From JAJFUE01 sp039683515 (GTDB lineage: Bacteria; Sumerlaeota; Sumerlaeia; MVZB01): DNA of 41,473 nt. The position numbers and the translations under genes are program-made. The stretch is from NCBI GenBank assembly GCA_039683515.1, contig JBDKRG010000041.1, positions 1 through 41,473 on the forward strand. Reading direction: 5' to 3'. This document shows positions 32,417 through 39,939 of this stretch, one piece after another; the first letter of the stretch is position 1, and the number at the start of each line of letters is the position of its first letter. The notes under the pieces are model-generated. The model made no database searches, was not told where the DNA came from, and saw only the letters and a list, made by a program, of their open reading frames with translations.

Positions 32417-32448
32417 AAACCCGCCGCCGCAAGGCGGCGGGTTTCGCT
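32417..32448 (+). terminator. Terminator of the tRNA unit
   Basis: AAACCCGCCGCC (32417-32428), GCAA loop, GGCGGCGGGTTT (32433-32444), then CGCTT. A strong GC stem with flanking A/T pairs directly after tRNA-Tyr. Confidence 0.65.
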
Positions 32449-32748
32449 TATTAATGCTAATATTGTGTTTTCAACGCGATATATTGGGATTCTCCCATTC
32501 GATTTCCGGCAGCGGCCCGGCGCGCCGGCGGACGCAATGGACTGCATGGACGCAATGGCCGCGCTTTGTGTCCGGGATTGCGATTAAAATCACCCCTGGC
32601 CAGCCGGGCTTCCCGCCCCTGTCCGTGCCCCCGTCCGTGCCTGTCCGTGCCCGTCCGTGCCCGCGCGCGGCCCGCGCTTGCAAGAACCGTCCCGATGTGC
32701 TTACGTTATCAGGCCGGGCGTCTTGCCCCGCCAAGGAGGAACGCAAAC
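32449..32748. other. 300-bp intergenic region before rph
   Basis: No gene supported. It holds GGACTGCATGGACGCAATGG words (about 32538-32557, reverse-complement of the GTCCAT words elsewhere), a GTCCGTGC array (listed at 32620), and a purine-rich Shine-Dalgarno AAGGAGG at 32733-32739 for rph. No clear promoter is seen. Confidence 0.6.
32620..32662 (+). repeat. GTCCGTGCC word array
   Basis: Four copies of GTCCGTGC separated by CCC, CT and CC. Another short-period array with its own unit, upstream of rph. Confidence 0.7.
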
Positions 32749-33504
32749 GTGGTGATTCGAGTCGATGGACGCGCGGCCGACCAGCTCCGGCCGGTGACGA
32801 TCACGCCCAACTACCTGCCCGCCGCCGAGGGCTCGTGCCTGATCGAGGTCGGCAACACGCGCGTCATCTGCACGGCGACGCTCGAGAACCGGGTCCCGCC
32901 GCACGTCTACGGCACCGGCAAGGGCTGGATCACGGCCGAATACGCGATGCTGCCGCGCAGCTCCGCCCAGCGCATCGTGCGCGACGGCGTCCGCGGCAAG
33001 ATCGGCGGCCGCAGCCACGAGATCCAGCGCCTGATCGGCCGCTCCATGCGCGCCGTCTTCGACCTGGCCCGCTTCGGCGAGCGCACGATCATCCTCGACT
33101 GCGACGTCATCCAGGCCGACGGCGGCACGCGCTGCGCCTCGATCACCGGGGCGTTCGTCGCCCTGGGGCTGGCCGTCGAGCGCATGAAAAAAGAGAACAA
33201 GCTTTCGATCCAGCCGATCAAGGACTACGTCGCGGCCGTCAGCGTCGGGATCGTCGAAGGGAGCCCGGTCCTCGACCTCTGCTACCTCGAGGATGTGCAG
33301 GCCGAGGTCGACATGAACGTGGTGTTGACCGGCGCGGGCAAATTTGTTGAAATCCAGGGCACGGCCGAAGCCCAGCCGTTCGACGCCGAGCAGCTTGCCC
33401 GGATGCAGGCCCTCGCCGCCGGCGGCATTGCCCAACTGATCGAGATCCAGCGGCAATTCGTCACGCTCGAAGACAGTTCCAGTTGCCCGAACCCCGCGAG
33501 GTAA
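32749..33504 (+). CDS. rph: Ribonuclease PH
   Basis: A phosphorolytic 3'-exonuclease that trims tRNA 3' ends, 251 residues. The family blocks VDGRAADQLRPVTI, GVRGKIGGRSHEIQRLIGR and CDVIQADGGTRCASITGAF are present, as is DMNVVLTGAGKFVEIQGTAE with the phosphate/metal site. AAGGAGG lies 9 nt before GTG at 32749 (a second GTG follows directly). The neighbourhood of tRNA genes fits its job, though it has its own gap. The stop overlaps an ATG of the next frame (TAATG). Confidence 0.95.
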   Translation: MVIRVDGRAADQLRPVTITPNYLPAAEGSCLIEVGNTRVICTATLENRVPPHVYGTGKGWITAEYAMLPRSSAQRIVRDGVRGKIGGRSHEIQRLIGRSMRAVFDLARFGERTIILDCDVIQADGGTRCASITGAFVALGLAVERMKKENKLSIQPIKDYVAAVSVGIVEGSPVLDLCYLEDVQAEVDMNVVLTGAGKFVEIQGTAEAQPFDAEQLARMQALAAGGIAQLIEIQRQFVTLEDSSSCPNPAR

Positions 33505-33509
33505 TGCCG

Positions 33510-34148
33510 ATGCTACCCACCCCAGCTCACATTCGTGCTCATGTTCGTGCTCGTGCTCACATTCGTGCTCGTGCTCGTGCTCGTAATCGTAATCGTAATC
33601 GAGAATCGAAGATTACATTTATTCTCCTGTTCCTGTTCGCATCCACCGCCCTCGTCGGCTGCGCCCACTCCCCGCGCGACCGCCGCGTCCTCGTCATGGA
33701 CTTCGAGAGCACGATCTCGGAGGCGGGCGTCCCCGACGGCCCCGGCATCGCCGAGCTGATCCAGGCCGAGCTCATCAACAAGCCCCGCGTCATCATGAGC
33801 ACGCGCCAGGAGCTGCGGCCGCTGATGCAGAAGGCGCTCAGCCGCCAGATGAGCGCGGCCGACCTCGGCTCCAAGGCCGGCGTCGACTACCTCGTCATCG
33901 GCTCGATGACGCGCGTCAACGACAGCTACGTCCTCAACGCGCACCTGTTCTCGGTCGAGACCGGCGAGATCGTCCGGAATTCGTCCGTCACCCGCGCCTG
34001 CAGGCAGGAACGCGATATTTACCCGCTCATCCAGGCGGTGGCCCGCACCTCCGCCTCGCAACTCAAACTCCTTGCTGAAATGCACGACAGGGCCGATCGC
34101 GGCGAACCGATCCAGGCGCCGGCGCCGGCCACGGAGGCTCAACGATGA
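33510..34148 (+). CDS. CsgG/LpoB-like lipoprotein with repeat-encoded arginine-rich n-region
   Basis: A lipoprotein of 212 residues. The lipobox ALVGC puts the lipidated Cys at residue 51, after a hydrophobic stretch ITFILLFLFASTA. The mature part (VLVMDFES, IAELIQAELI, DYLVIGSMTRVNDSYVLNAHLFSVETGEI) resembles the CsgG/LpoB/FlgO-type fold of periplasmic lipoproteins. ATG at 33510 has GAGG 8 nt upstream. All in-frame ATGs (33483, 33504, 33510) lie before repeat copy D, and the frame stays open through it. The signal peptide therefore has an unusual n-region of 34 residues with 10 arginines. It is coupled to the PEGA lipoprotein (ATGA overlap). Confidence 0.75.
   Translation: MLPTPAHIRAHVRARAHIRARARARNRNRNRESKITFILLFLFASTALVGCAHSPRDRRVLVMDFESTISEAGVPDGPGIAELIQAELINKPRVIMSTRQELRPLMQKALSRQMSAADLGSKAGVDYLVIGSMTRVNDSYVLNAHLFSVETGEIVRNSSVTRACRQERDIYPLIQAVARTSASQLKLLAEMHDRADRGEPIQAPAPATEAQR
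33531..33610 (+). repeat. Dispersed hexamer repeat, copy D (expanded)
   Basis: The longest copy: the left part is extended by TTCGTGCTCATG and TTCGTGCTCGTGCTCACA units, then three TGCTCG, three TAATCG and AGAATCGA. It lies inside the reading frame of the lipoprotein that starts at 33510. Confidence 0.85.
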
Positions 34149-34498
34149 AGAAGCTCGGCCTTGGACTGATCCTGCTGGCCGTGGCGATCGCCGCGGCCGG
34201 TTGCATCCGCTCGAAGGTGGTCATCACGTCCGTCCCCGACGGCGCCGAGGTGATCTGGCGCGGCAAGCCCTACGGCGCCACCCCCGTCGAGATCCCGATC
34301 AACTACTACTGGTACTACGACTACTCGCTCTCGAAGCCGGGCTACAAGAAGGTCGAGATGCTCGAGCATTTCCGCACGCCGCCCTGGTTCCTGATCCCGA
34401 CCGATTTCATCATGGAAATCATCCCCATCCCGATTTCGGACACGCGCGCGCGCAATTTCGTCATGGAGCCGCTCCCGCCGAAGGAAGCCGGCAAGTAA
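34145..34498 (+). CDS. PEGA-domain lipoprotein
   Basis: A small lipoprotein of 117 residues with lipobox AAGC at about residue 20 and a single PEGA-type domain: VVITSVPDGAEVIWRGKPYG, then TPVEIPI. PEGA domains are surface-associated modules of unknown binding partner. The start overlaps the preceding lipoprotein stop (ATGA). It is closed by a strong hairpin at 34514-34535. Confidence 0.8.
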   Translation: MKKLGLGLILLAVAIAAAGCIRSKVVITSVPDGAEVIWRGKPYGATPVEIPINYYWYYDYSLSKPGYKKVEMLEHFRTPPWFLIPTDFIMEIIPIPISDTRARNFVMEPLPPKEAGK

Positions 34499-34513
34499 GC
34501 CTGAGTGACCGTG

Positions 34514-34544
34514 GGGCCGGCGAGAGCGCCGGCCCAATTGTTTT
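34514..34544 (+). terminator. Terminator after the PEGA gene
   Basis: GGGCCGGCG (34514-34522), AGAG, CGCCGGCCC (34527-34535), then AATTGTTTT. A nearly identical stem follows purA at 39004-39023. Confidence 0.7.
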
Positions 34545-34579
34545 CATCCATTTCGTCCATCCGGTCCATCTCGTCCACT
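34545..34579 (+). repeat. Nonamer word array, unit CGTCCATCC
   Basis: Four GTCCAT-type units in CATCCATTTC, GTCCATCCG, GTCCATCTC, GTCCAC. The same family as 21212-21245. Confidence 0.7.
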
Positions 34580-34612
34580 CTCATTCGAATTGCATAGCCT
34601 GGGCGTGATCCA

Positions 34613-35548
34613 ATGCGTTTTCTCCTGGTCCTCGTTTCTTGTTTCAGCGCTTTCTGCGCCGCCGCCTCCGCCGCGCAGACCGACGCCATCGTGGCCCGCG
34701 TCAACAGCGAGGTCATCATGCTCAGCCAGATGCGCGACGCGGCGCTCGACCAGGACGTCCCGATCCAGGACCTGATGAGCGACGGCCTGAAGGGCGCCGG
34801 CTTCCGGCGGGTCCTCACCGCGCTTGTCGACGAGGCCCTGCTCGTCCAGCGCGCCGCGAAGGACGAGATCAAGCTCGACGACGTCGCCATCGCGGGCAAC
34901 GTCGACCGGATGATCAAGGAGCTGGACCGCCAGCTCGGCTCGCACGAGGCGCTCGAGGCCTACCTCAAGGACCACAGCCTTTCGTTCGAGGAATTCCGAG
35001 AGATGCTGACGCGCCGCGAGCGCCGCCGCACGCTGGCGACCGAGGTCGTGGCGCGCCGGGTCAAGACCGACGCCGCGACCATCGCCGAGTTCGAGAAGAA
35101 ATGCCTCGCCGAAAACAAGCCGACCGAGTCGGTCCGGCTCGCCCACATCCTGGTCAAGGTCCCGGGCGGCGATCGCGCCGGCGCGGCGGCGGCCGCCGCC
35201 TACCGCAAAGCCCTGTCGATCGCGCGCCGGGCCGGCTCGGACCCGGCCCGGTTCCCCGCGCTCGCGCGCGAAAACAGCGACGACGCCGCGACGCGCCAGG
35301 CCGGCGGCGACCTCGGCTGGCTCGACCCGCGCACCATCCGCCCCACTCTCAAGCAGGCCGCCGGGGGGCTCAAGACGGGCGACGTCTCCGAGCCGGTGTG
35401 GGCCGACGACGGCTGGCACATCGTCCAGCTCGTCGACCGCCGCGACGTCCGCGATCTTTACTTCGCCGACGCCTTCGCCCGGGAACGCGCCCGCCTCGTC
35501 GAGCAGCTCCGCGCCGAAGCCACGATCAAGATCTACGACCCGCAGTAG
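34613..35548 (+). CDS. SurA-like periplasmic peptidyl-prolyl isomerase/chaperone
   Basis: A protein of 311 residues with a signal peptide (about 1-20, AASA cleavage), a SurA N-terminal chaperone domain (about 25-175) and one parvulin rotamase domain (about 180-295): RLAHILVKVPGG, GDLGWLDPRTI, WHIVQLVDRRDV. SurA usually has two parvulin domains, and this has one, as in PrsA-like or PpiC proteins. It probably escorts outer membrane or secreted proteins. It follows the two lipoprotein genes after a terminator and word array, so it may have its own promoter. Confidence 0.85.
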   Translation: MRFLLVLVSCFSAFCAAASAAQTDAIVARVNSEVIMLSQMRDAALDQDVPIQDLMSDGLKGAGFRRVLTALVDEALLVQRAAKDEIKLDDVAIAGNVDRMIKELDRQLGSHEALEAYLKDHSLSFEEFREMLTRRERRRTLATEVVARRVKTDAATIAEFEKKCLAENKPTESVRLAHILVKVPGGDRAGAAAAAAYRKALSIARRAGSDPARFPALARENSDDAATRQAGGDLGWLDPRTIRPTLKQAAGGLKTGDVSEPVWADDGWHIVQLVDRRDVRDLYFADAFARERARLVEQLRAEATIKIYDPQ

Positions 35549-35608
35549 CGCAGGCCGTTTTCGAAGAAAGTGGCATTTGAAAAACCGGCATCCGCGCCGA
35601 AAGTGAGG

Positions 35609-36985
35609 CTACCGGTATAGCGCCCACTGCCCCGCCGCGTTGCCATACTGAAATTCGTAGGAGCCCATGTCGACAATGCTGATCCGGGCTTTTCCGAGAA
35701 TGTCGGTCGTCGGCGCGCCGGTGTTTGTGCCGTGATTGATGCACAGCGAGTTCGAACGGAGCCGCAAGCCATCGTCGGTCGTCATCCAGATGCCATCGGG
35801 ACCGGCCGGATTGGCTTGGTTTACAAACCACGGATCGAGTTCAAAATTCCCGCCGCCATCACCGCCATACGACCACTTCCACGTCGAACCGCTTCCACGG
35901 CAGCCTTCAATGTCATTATTTTTATAAATCATCGTGGCCGAGTCATTCTGAATTGCAGACGCGTAATGCAACACGCCCCAGAGTACATACTGATCCACGT
36001 TATCCCAGAAAATGCAGTTGGTCACATACACCGCCCCCCCATGGCTATATAACGCGCCTCCATAAGCCGGGCCGGGTTGCCCATATACGATATCAGGACC
36101 ATTACGCCCACCCGGGACGACAGTCCAGGAAGGAGATCCCCCCCCAGCTTTGTTGCTGAACAATGTGCAATTGGTCAGCGTGAGCCTTCCCTCATTGTAA
36201 ATGGCGCCGCCCATGCCAGGCCCGGCGTACTCGCCTCCAATCGCCAAATTGCCGCAGAAAACGGAATTCGTGATTGTCGATGAAGACAACGCATCATTGT
36301 AAATCGCGCCGCCCATGCCTCGCGGGCCGATGTCGGCATACCCTGCGATCAATGTATTCGTCGCAAAAACGCAATTACTGAATGTTGACAGCACCGAGCC
36401 GTTGTAGATCGCCCCCCCTTTACCGTCGCCAATGCCTCCTCCGACGTTGATTTCGGCGAAAACGCATTTATTTACGGTTAATGAAACGGAGGTATTGTAC
36501 ATGCCACCGCCGGGGGGAATGGGACGATATGGCCCATGACGGTTTCCGTCGCTGATCGTGAATCCGTCGAGAACGCCATAGTTCCCGCCCATGACGATAT
36601 GATTCGAATACTTGGTCTCAGAGAGCGCGCCGCTTAAAATCGTGGGATGCGTCGTGATGTTACGTTGCTGGCGAGTCGTCTCGGTACCTGCAAATCCGCC
36701 GTAAATGCCAACGTCCTCCGGCATGACAAACGAAATTGTCTGATCGTAATCCTGCGTTGGCTTGTACGTTCCGGCCGCGACCCAGATTTCGTTGCCGGGC
36801 TTGGCGGCATGAAGCGCCGTTTGGAAAGATGGATAAGCCGTAGCCCACGACAAGCCGTAATTGGGTGTTTGGGCTGTTGCCTTGGAATCGGGCTTGACAT
36901 ATAGCACTTTTGGTTTGCTCTGGATATTGCCGATTACGTTGACTGAAAAATCGGGCTGTTGCGGATCACTGGTCGCGAAACTCAA
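35609..36985 (-). CDS. Right-handed beta-helix surface protein, main part (frameshifted), C-terminal WALYR
   Basis: This frame continues the gene that starts at 37430; the first codons upstream of 36985 belong to a shared domain (see the entry at 36966). About 458 residues of beta-helix built from repeats such as GGAIYN, LTNCTLFSNK and GGAIYNDALSSSTITNSVF, of the POMP/polymorphic outer membrane type. Before it stands a pectin-lyase-like start (WATAYPSFQTALHAAKPG, IWVAAGTYKP). The C-terminus YGNAAGQWALYR carries the W-x-L-Y-R motif found in both Omp28-like proteins. The first codon at 36985 is only a TTG, so it is not a true start. Its codon use is less GC-rich than its neighbours. Confidence 0.75.
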   Translation of the reverse strand: MSFATSDPQQPDFSVNVIGNIQSKPKVLYVKPDSKATAQTPNYGLSWATAYPSFQTALHAAKPGNEIWVAAGTYKPTQDYDQTISFVMPEDVGIYGGFAGTETTRQQRNITTHPTILSGALSETKYSNHIVMGGNYGVLDGFTISDGNRHGPYRPIPPGGGMYNTSVSLTVNKCVFAEINVGGGIGDGKGGAIYNGSVLSTFSNCVFATNTLIAGYADIGPRGMGGAIYNDALSSSTITNSVFCGNLAIGGEYAGPGMGGAIYNEGRLTLTNCTLFSNKAGGGSPSWTVVPGGRNGPDIVYGQPGPAYGGALYSHGGAVYVTNCIFWDNVDQYVLWGVLHYASAIQNDSATMIYKNNDIEGCRGSGSTWKWSYGGDGGGNFELDPWFVNQANPAGPDGIWMTTDDGLRLRSNSLCINHGTNTGAPTTDILGKARISIVDMGSYEFQYGNAAGQWALYR

Positions 36986-37430
36986 AACCTTGCTGAAGGT
37001 CCCTTCGGTCTGGGTGCTTAGCGAAACCTCGAGCCTCGTGGGATCCGGTGCTGACGTTGGTCCCCGGCATCTTGGCGATCTTGAACGGGGTGGCGATTGC
37101 CGGCGTTCCCAATGTCATCTTCAGGTCGCCCACATTCCTGATGATCAGTTGGGCCGTCGGCGAGGGTGCGCCCGGCGCCGTCGAGCGCAATCGGAGCGAG
37201 CCTCCATTGGGAATGTTCATTCCGGTTCCATTGGTCACATACACGGTCGGCGCAAGTGCCCGCCCGGATAGACTGGTCCCGGCCGTGGGCTTGTATGTGG
37301 CGGCGGCCACCCGGATTTCGTCGCCGGATGTGGTCGCGCCTTGGGCGTCGGCCATTACATAAATCACCGCCGCATCAACGGAGGGTGCCATCACCAGCCA
37401 CGTCATCAACCAAAATACTTTGAAGCGCAT
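36966..37430 (-). CDS. N-terminal part of the frameshifted beta-helix protein
   Basis: Starts with a signal peptide (MRFKVFWLMTWLVMAPSVDA) and a first AVIYVMADAQGATTSGDE segment, then an Ig-like ASPM/HYDIN-type domain (RNVGDLKMTLGTPAI), which breaks off at GTNVSTG-SHEARGF. Dropping one G in the GGATCCGG run at 37041-37050 restores DPTRLEVSLSTQTEGTFSKV and leads smoothly into the second frame. So the two parts are one gene (35609-37430) with a single-base frameshift, either a real mutation, a sequencing error or a programmed event. Confidence 0.7.
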   Translation of the reverse strand: MRFKVFWLMTWLVMAPSVDAAVIYVMADAQGATTSGDEIRVAAATYKPTAGTSLSGRALAPTVYVTNGTGMNIPNGGSLRLRSTAPGAPSPTAQLIIRNVGDLKMTLGTPAIATPFKIAKMPGTNVSTGSHEARGFAKHPDRRDLQQGFEFRDQ

Positions 37431-37489
37431 GACGGTTTCCTCATTTCGAAACGGACGGAATCTGCGCGATATGAACTGCTTACTCTTTC

Positions 37490-37498
37490 TGGTATAAT
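37490..37498 (+). promoter_or_regulatory. Extended -10 promoter upstream of purA
   Basis: TGGTATAAT matches the extended -10 consensus TGnTATAAT exactly (TATAAT 37493-37498). No clear -35 box exists. It faces purA, 207 nt away, in the 274-bp gap divergent from the beta-helix gene. The rest of the gap shows nothing recognisable. Confidence 0.45.
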
Positions 37499-37704
37499 TG
37501 ACTTCCAGAAGACATGAACTGTCAACTTCTCAATCCAATAGATGCCATTTCCGAAGTGCTTTTTACATTTTGCATCCATGTATATTTTTACTCTTTACCG
37601 CCTGCTCTTCACTCTTTCATTGATTTCCCCCGCCCGGCTGTCTATCGTATGGGGTTTGTTTCGGGGCGCCGGACGCGTCAGTAAGTTCTCAAGGAATCAG
37701 GATC

Positions 37705-38997
37705 ATGCCGCTTCTTGTCGTTTTGGGTTGCCAGTGGGGTGACGAAGGCAAAGGAAAAATCACCGACATCATCGCCGCCGAGGCCGACCTCGTCGCGCGC
37801 TACCAGGGGGGGAACAACGCCGGCCACACGATCATCGTCGGCAACGAGAAAACGGTCCTCCACCTCGTCCCGTCGGGGATTCTGAACCCCACGACGCAGT
37901 GCGTCATCGGCAACGGCGTCGTCGTCGACCCGCTCGTGCTGCTTAAGGAAGTCGAGATGCTCGAGGCGGCCGGCGTCGTCGTCCGCCCGCGGCTGAAGCT
38001 CTCCGAGGCCGCCCACGCGATCGTCCCGTACCACAAGCTGCTCGACCAGGCCCAGGAGCGCATGCGCGGCAAGGGCAAGATCGGCACGACCGGCCGCGGC
38101 ATCGGCGGCGCCTACGCCGACAAGGTCGCCCGCCAGGGCGTGCGCCTCGGCGACTGGCGCAGCAAGGACCGCCTCGCCGGCAAAGTCCAGGCGCTCGACC
38201 AGTATTACAAGCCCCTGTTCAAGCACGTCTTCAACGAGACGATGCCCGGCCCCGACGAGGTCATCGAGGAACTGTGGTCGGCCGAGCCGCTCATCGCCCC
38301 GCTCCTCGACGACACCGTGATGCTCATCAACCAGGCCCTCGACGACGGCAAGCGCGTCCTGGCCGAAGGCGCCCAGGGGATCATGCTCGACATCGATTTC
38401 GGGACGTATCCATACGTCACCAGTTCCAACCCGTCGACCGGCGGCGTCAGCACCGGCCTCGGCGTGGCCCCCCAGCGCATCACCGAGGTCCTCGGCGTCG
38501 TCAAGGCCTACACCACCCGCGTCGGCGAGGGCCCGTTCCCGACCGAGCTCGACGGCGAACTCGGCGAGCGGATCCGCCAGACCGGCGGCGAGTTCGGCGC
38601 CACCACCGGCCGGCCCCGCCGCTGCGGCTGGTTCGACTCCCCGGTCGCGCGCCGCGCCATCCAGGTCACCGGCACGACCAAGCTGGCCCTGACCAAGCTC
38701 GACGTCCTCGACGGCCTCGACTCGATCAGCATCTGCACGCACTACGAGGGCCCCGACGGCAAGCGCCACGACTACATCCCGCTCGACATCAGCCTGCTCG
38801 AGCAGTGCAAGCCGGTTTACGAGGAGATGCCCGGCTGGCGGTGCTGCACGGCCGAGTGCAAGGCGTTCGAGGACCTGCCCAAGGCCGCGCGCAATTACGT
38901 GCACCGGCTCGAGCAGCTCACGGGGGCCGACATCCCGATCGTCTCGGTCGGCGCCGGCCGCAAGCTGACGATCCTTCGCCAGCCCACGTTCTTTTAA
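37705..38997 (+). CDS. purA: Adenylosuccinate synthetase
   Basis: The enzyme that makes adenylosuccinate from IMP, GTP and aspartate in AMP synthesis. It has 430 residues, normal length. Hallmarks: GCQWGDEGKGKITD (P-loop and catalytic Asp), GGNNAGHT, GTTGRGIGGAYADK and EGAQGIMLDIDFGTYPYVTS. A Shine-Dalgarno (AAGGA) lies upstream of the ATG. The stop is followed by a hairpin. Confidence 0.97.
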   Translation: MPLLVVLGCQWGDEGKGKITDIIAAEADLVARYQGGNNAGHTIIVGNEKTVLHLVPSGILNPTTQCVIGNGVVVDPLVLLKEVEMLEAAGVVVRPRLKLSEAAHAIVPYHKLLDQAQERMRGKGKIGTTGRGIGGAYADKVARQGVRLGDWRSKDRLAGKVQALDQYYKPLFKHVFNETMPGPDEVIEELWSAEPLIAPLLDDTVMLINQALDDGKRVLAEGAQGIMLDIDFGTYPYVTSSNPSTGGVSTGLGVAPQRITEVLGVVKAYTTRVGEGPFPTELDGELGERIRQTGGEFGATTGRPRRCGWFDSPVARRAIQVTGTTKLALTKLDVLDGLDSISICTHYEGPDGKRHDYIPLDISLLEQCKPVYEEMPGWRCCTAECKAFEDLPKAARNYVHRLEQLTGADIPIVSVGAGRKLTILRQPTFF

Positions 38998-39003
38998 ATG
39001 TGG

Positions 39004-39023
39004 GGCCGGCGCCCTCGCCGGCC
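39004..39023 (+). terminator. Hairpin after purA
   Basis: GGCCGGCG (39004-39011), CCCT, CGCCGGCC (39016-39023), followed by ATTCATTCG. The stem matches that after the PEGA gene (34514-34535). A second terminator stands at 39124. Confidence 0.5.
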
Positions 39024-39028
39024 ATTCA

Positions 39029-39090
39029 TTCGTGCGTCGTGCTCGTGCTCGTAATCGTAATCGTAATCGAAAATCGAAATTGAAAATCGA
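39029..39090 (+). repeat. Dispersed hexamer repeat, copy E
   Basis: TTCGTGCG, then TCGTGCTCG units, three TAATCG, AAAATCG, AAATTGAAAATCGA. It lies between purA and the next gene. The right end is longer than in the other copies. Confidence 0.85.
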
Positions 39091-39123
39091 GCCCGCGCCG
39101 GCCGCTAAAAACCGAATCCACCT

Positions 39124-39186
39124 AACCCCTCGTTTCAACGAGGGGTTTTAAAAACCACCCATTCCCCAAACCGTTTCAACGGTTTC
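39124..39186 (+). terminator. Terminator and CCGTTTCAACGG palindrome
   Basis: AACCCCTCG, TTTCAA, CGAGGGGTT followed by TTAAAA (39124-39152) is a typical rho-independent terminator. About 17 bp later stands the palindrome AAACCGTTTCAACGGTTT (39168-39185). The same two-part layout is repeated after queA at 41261-41311. Confidence 0.6.
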
Positions 39187-39198
39187 AAGTTCACCATC

Positions 39199-39939
39199 GT
39201 GCCGCCACCCAACCCCACCCCCCGCCAGCTCATCGGCCGCCTCTTCGGCGCAATGCTCGAGGCCTCGGGGCCGCGCTCGTGGTGGCCCGCCGACCACGCC
39301 GGTCCCCGCGGCGGCTTCGACGAGATCGTCATCGGCGCAGTCCTCACCCAAAACACCGCGTGGAAAAACGTCGTCCAGGCGCTCGCCTCCCTTCGCGCCG
39401 CGAACCTCCTCGACCTCGAAAAGCTCACTGTCGCCGAGCCGGAGGCGATCGCCCCGCTCATCAAGTCCTCGGGCTATTACAACCTGAAATCACGCCGCCT
39501 CAACTCCGTCGCCTGCTTCTTCGCCCCCGGCGGCAAGCTGCGCCTGGCCGAGCTGGCCACCTGGCCGCTCGAGACGCTCCGTCAATCGCTCGTCAATGTC
39601 TACGGCGTCGGCCCCGAGACCTGCGACTCGATCCTGCTCTACGCCCTCGGCCGCCTCTCGTTCGTGATCGACGCCTACACAATGCGGATCGGCCGCCGCC
39701 ACGGCCTGCTCACCGACGACGACAACTACGATTCGGCGCGCGCGCTCTTCTCCAACCACGTCGAGCCCGACCTGCAAATCTATAACGAATACCACGCGCT
39801 CCTCGTCTGGATCGGCAACAACTTCTGCCGCCCGACCCCGCGCTGCCACCAATGCCCCCTGTCGCGCCGCGACTGTTTCAGCGACAATAAACACTGGACC
39901 GCCCTGAAGAAATTCAGGGAAGGCAGGTCGGGTCTATGA
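39199..39939 (+). CDS. HhH-GPD DNA glycosylase, endonuclease III family, monofunctional type
   Basis: A repair glycosylase of 246 residues. The HhH motif is VYGVGPETCDSILLYALG; where Nth has the catalytic Lys, this has E. VIDAYTMRI keeps the catalytic Asp, so a monofunctional glycosylase (MagIII-like) is likely. [4Fe-4S] ligands: CRPTPRCHQCPLSRRDC. The GTG at 39199 is the probable start; an ATG at 39253 is the alternative. The last residues (EGRSGL) and the stop codon are encoded by the palindromic repeat at 39926-39949. Confidence 0.85.
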   Translation: MPPPNPTPRQLIGRLFGAMLEASGPRSWWPADHAGPRGGFDEIVIGAVLTQNTAWKNVVQALASLRAANLLDLEKLTVAEPEAIAPLIKSSGYYNLKSRRLNSVACFFAPGGKLRLAELATWPLETLRQSLVNVYGVGPETCDSILLYALGRLSFVIDAYTMRIGRRHGLLTDDDNYDSARALFSNHVEPDLQIYNEYHALLVWIGNNFCRPTPRCHQCPLSRRDCFSDNKHWTALKKFREGRSGL

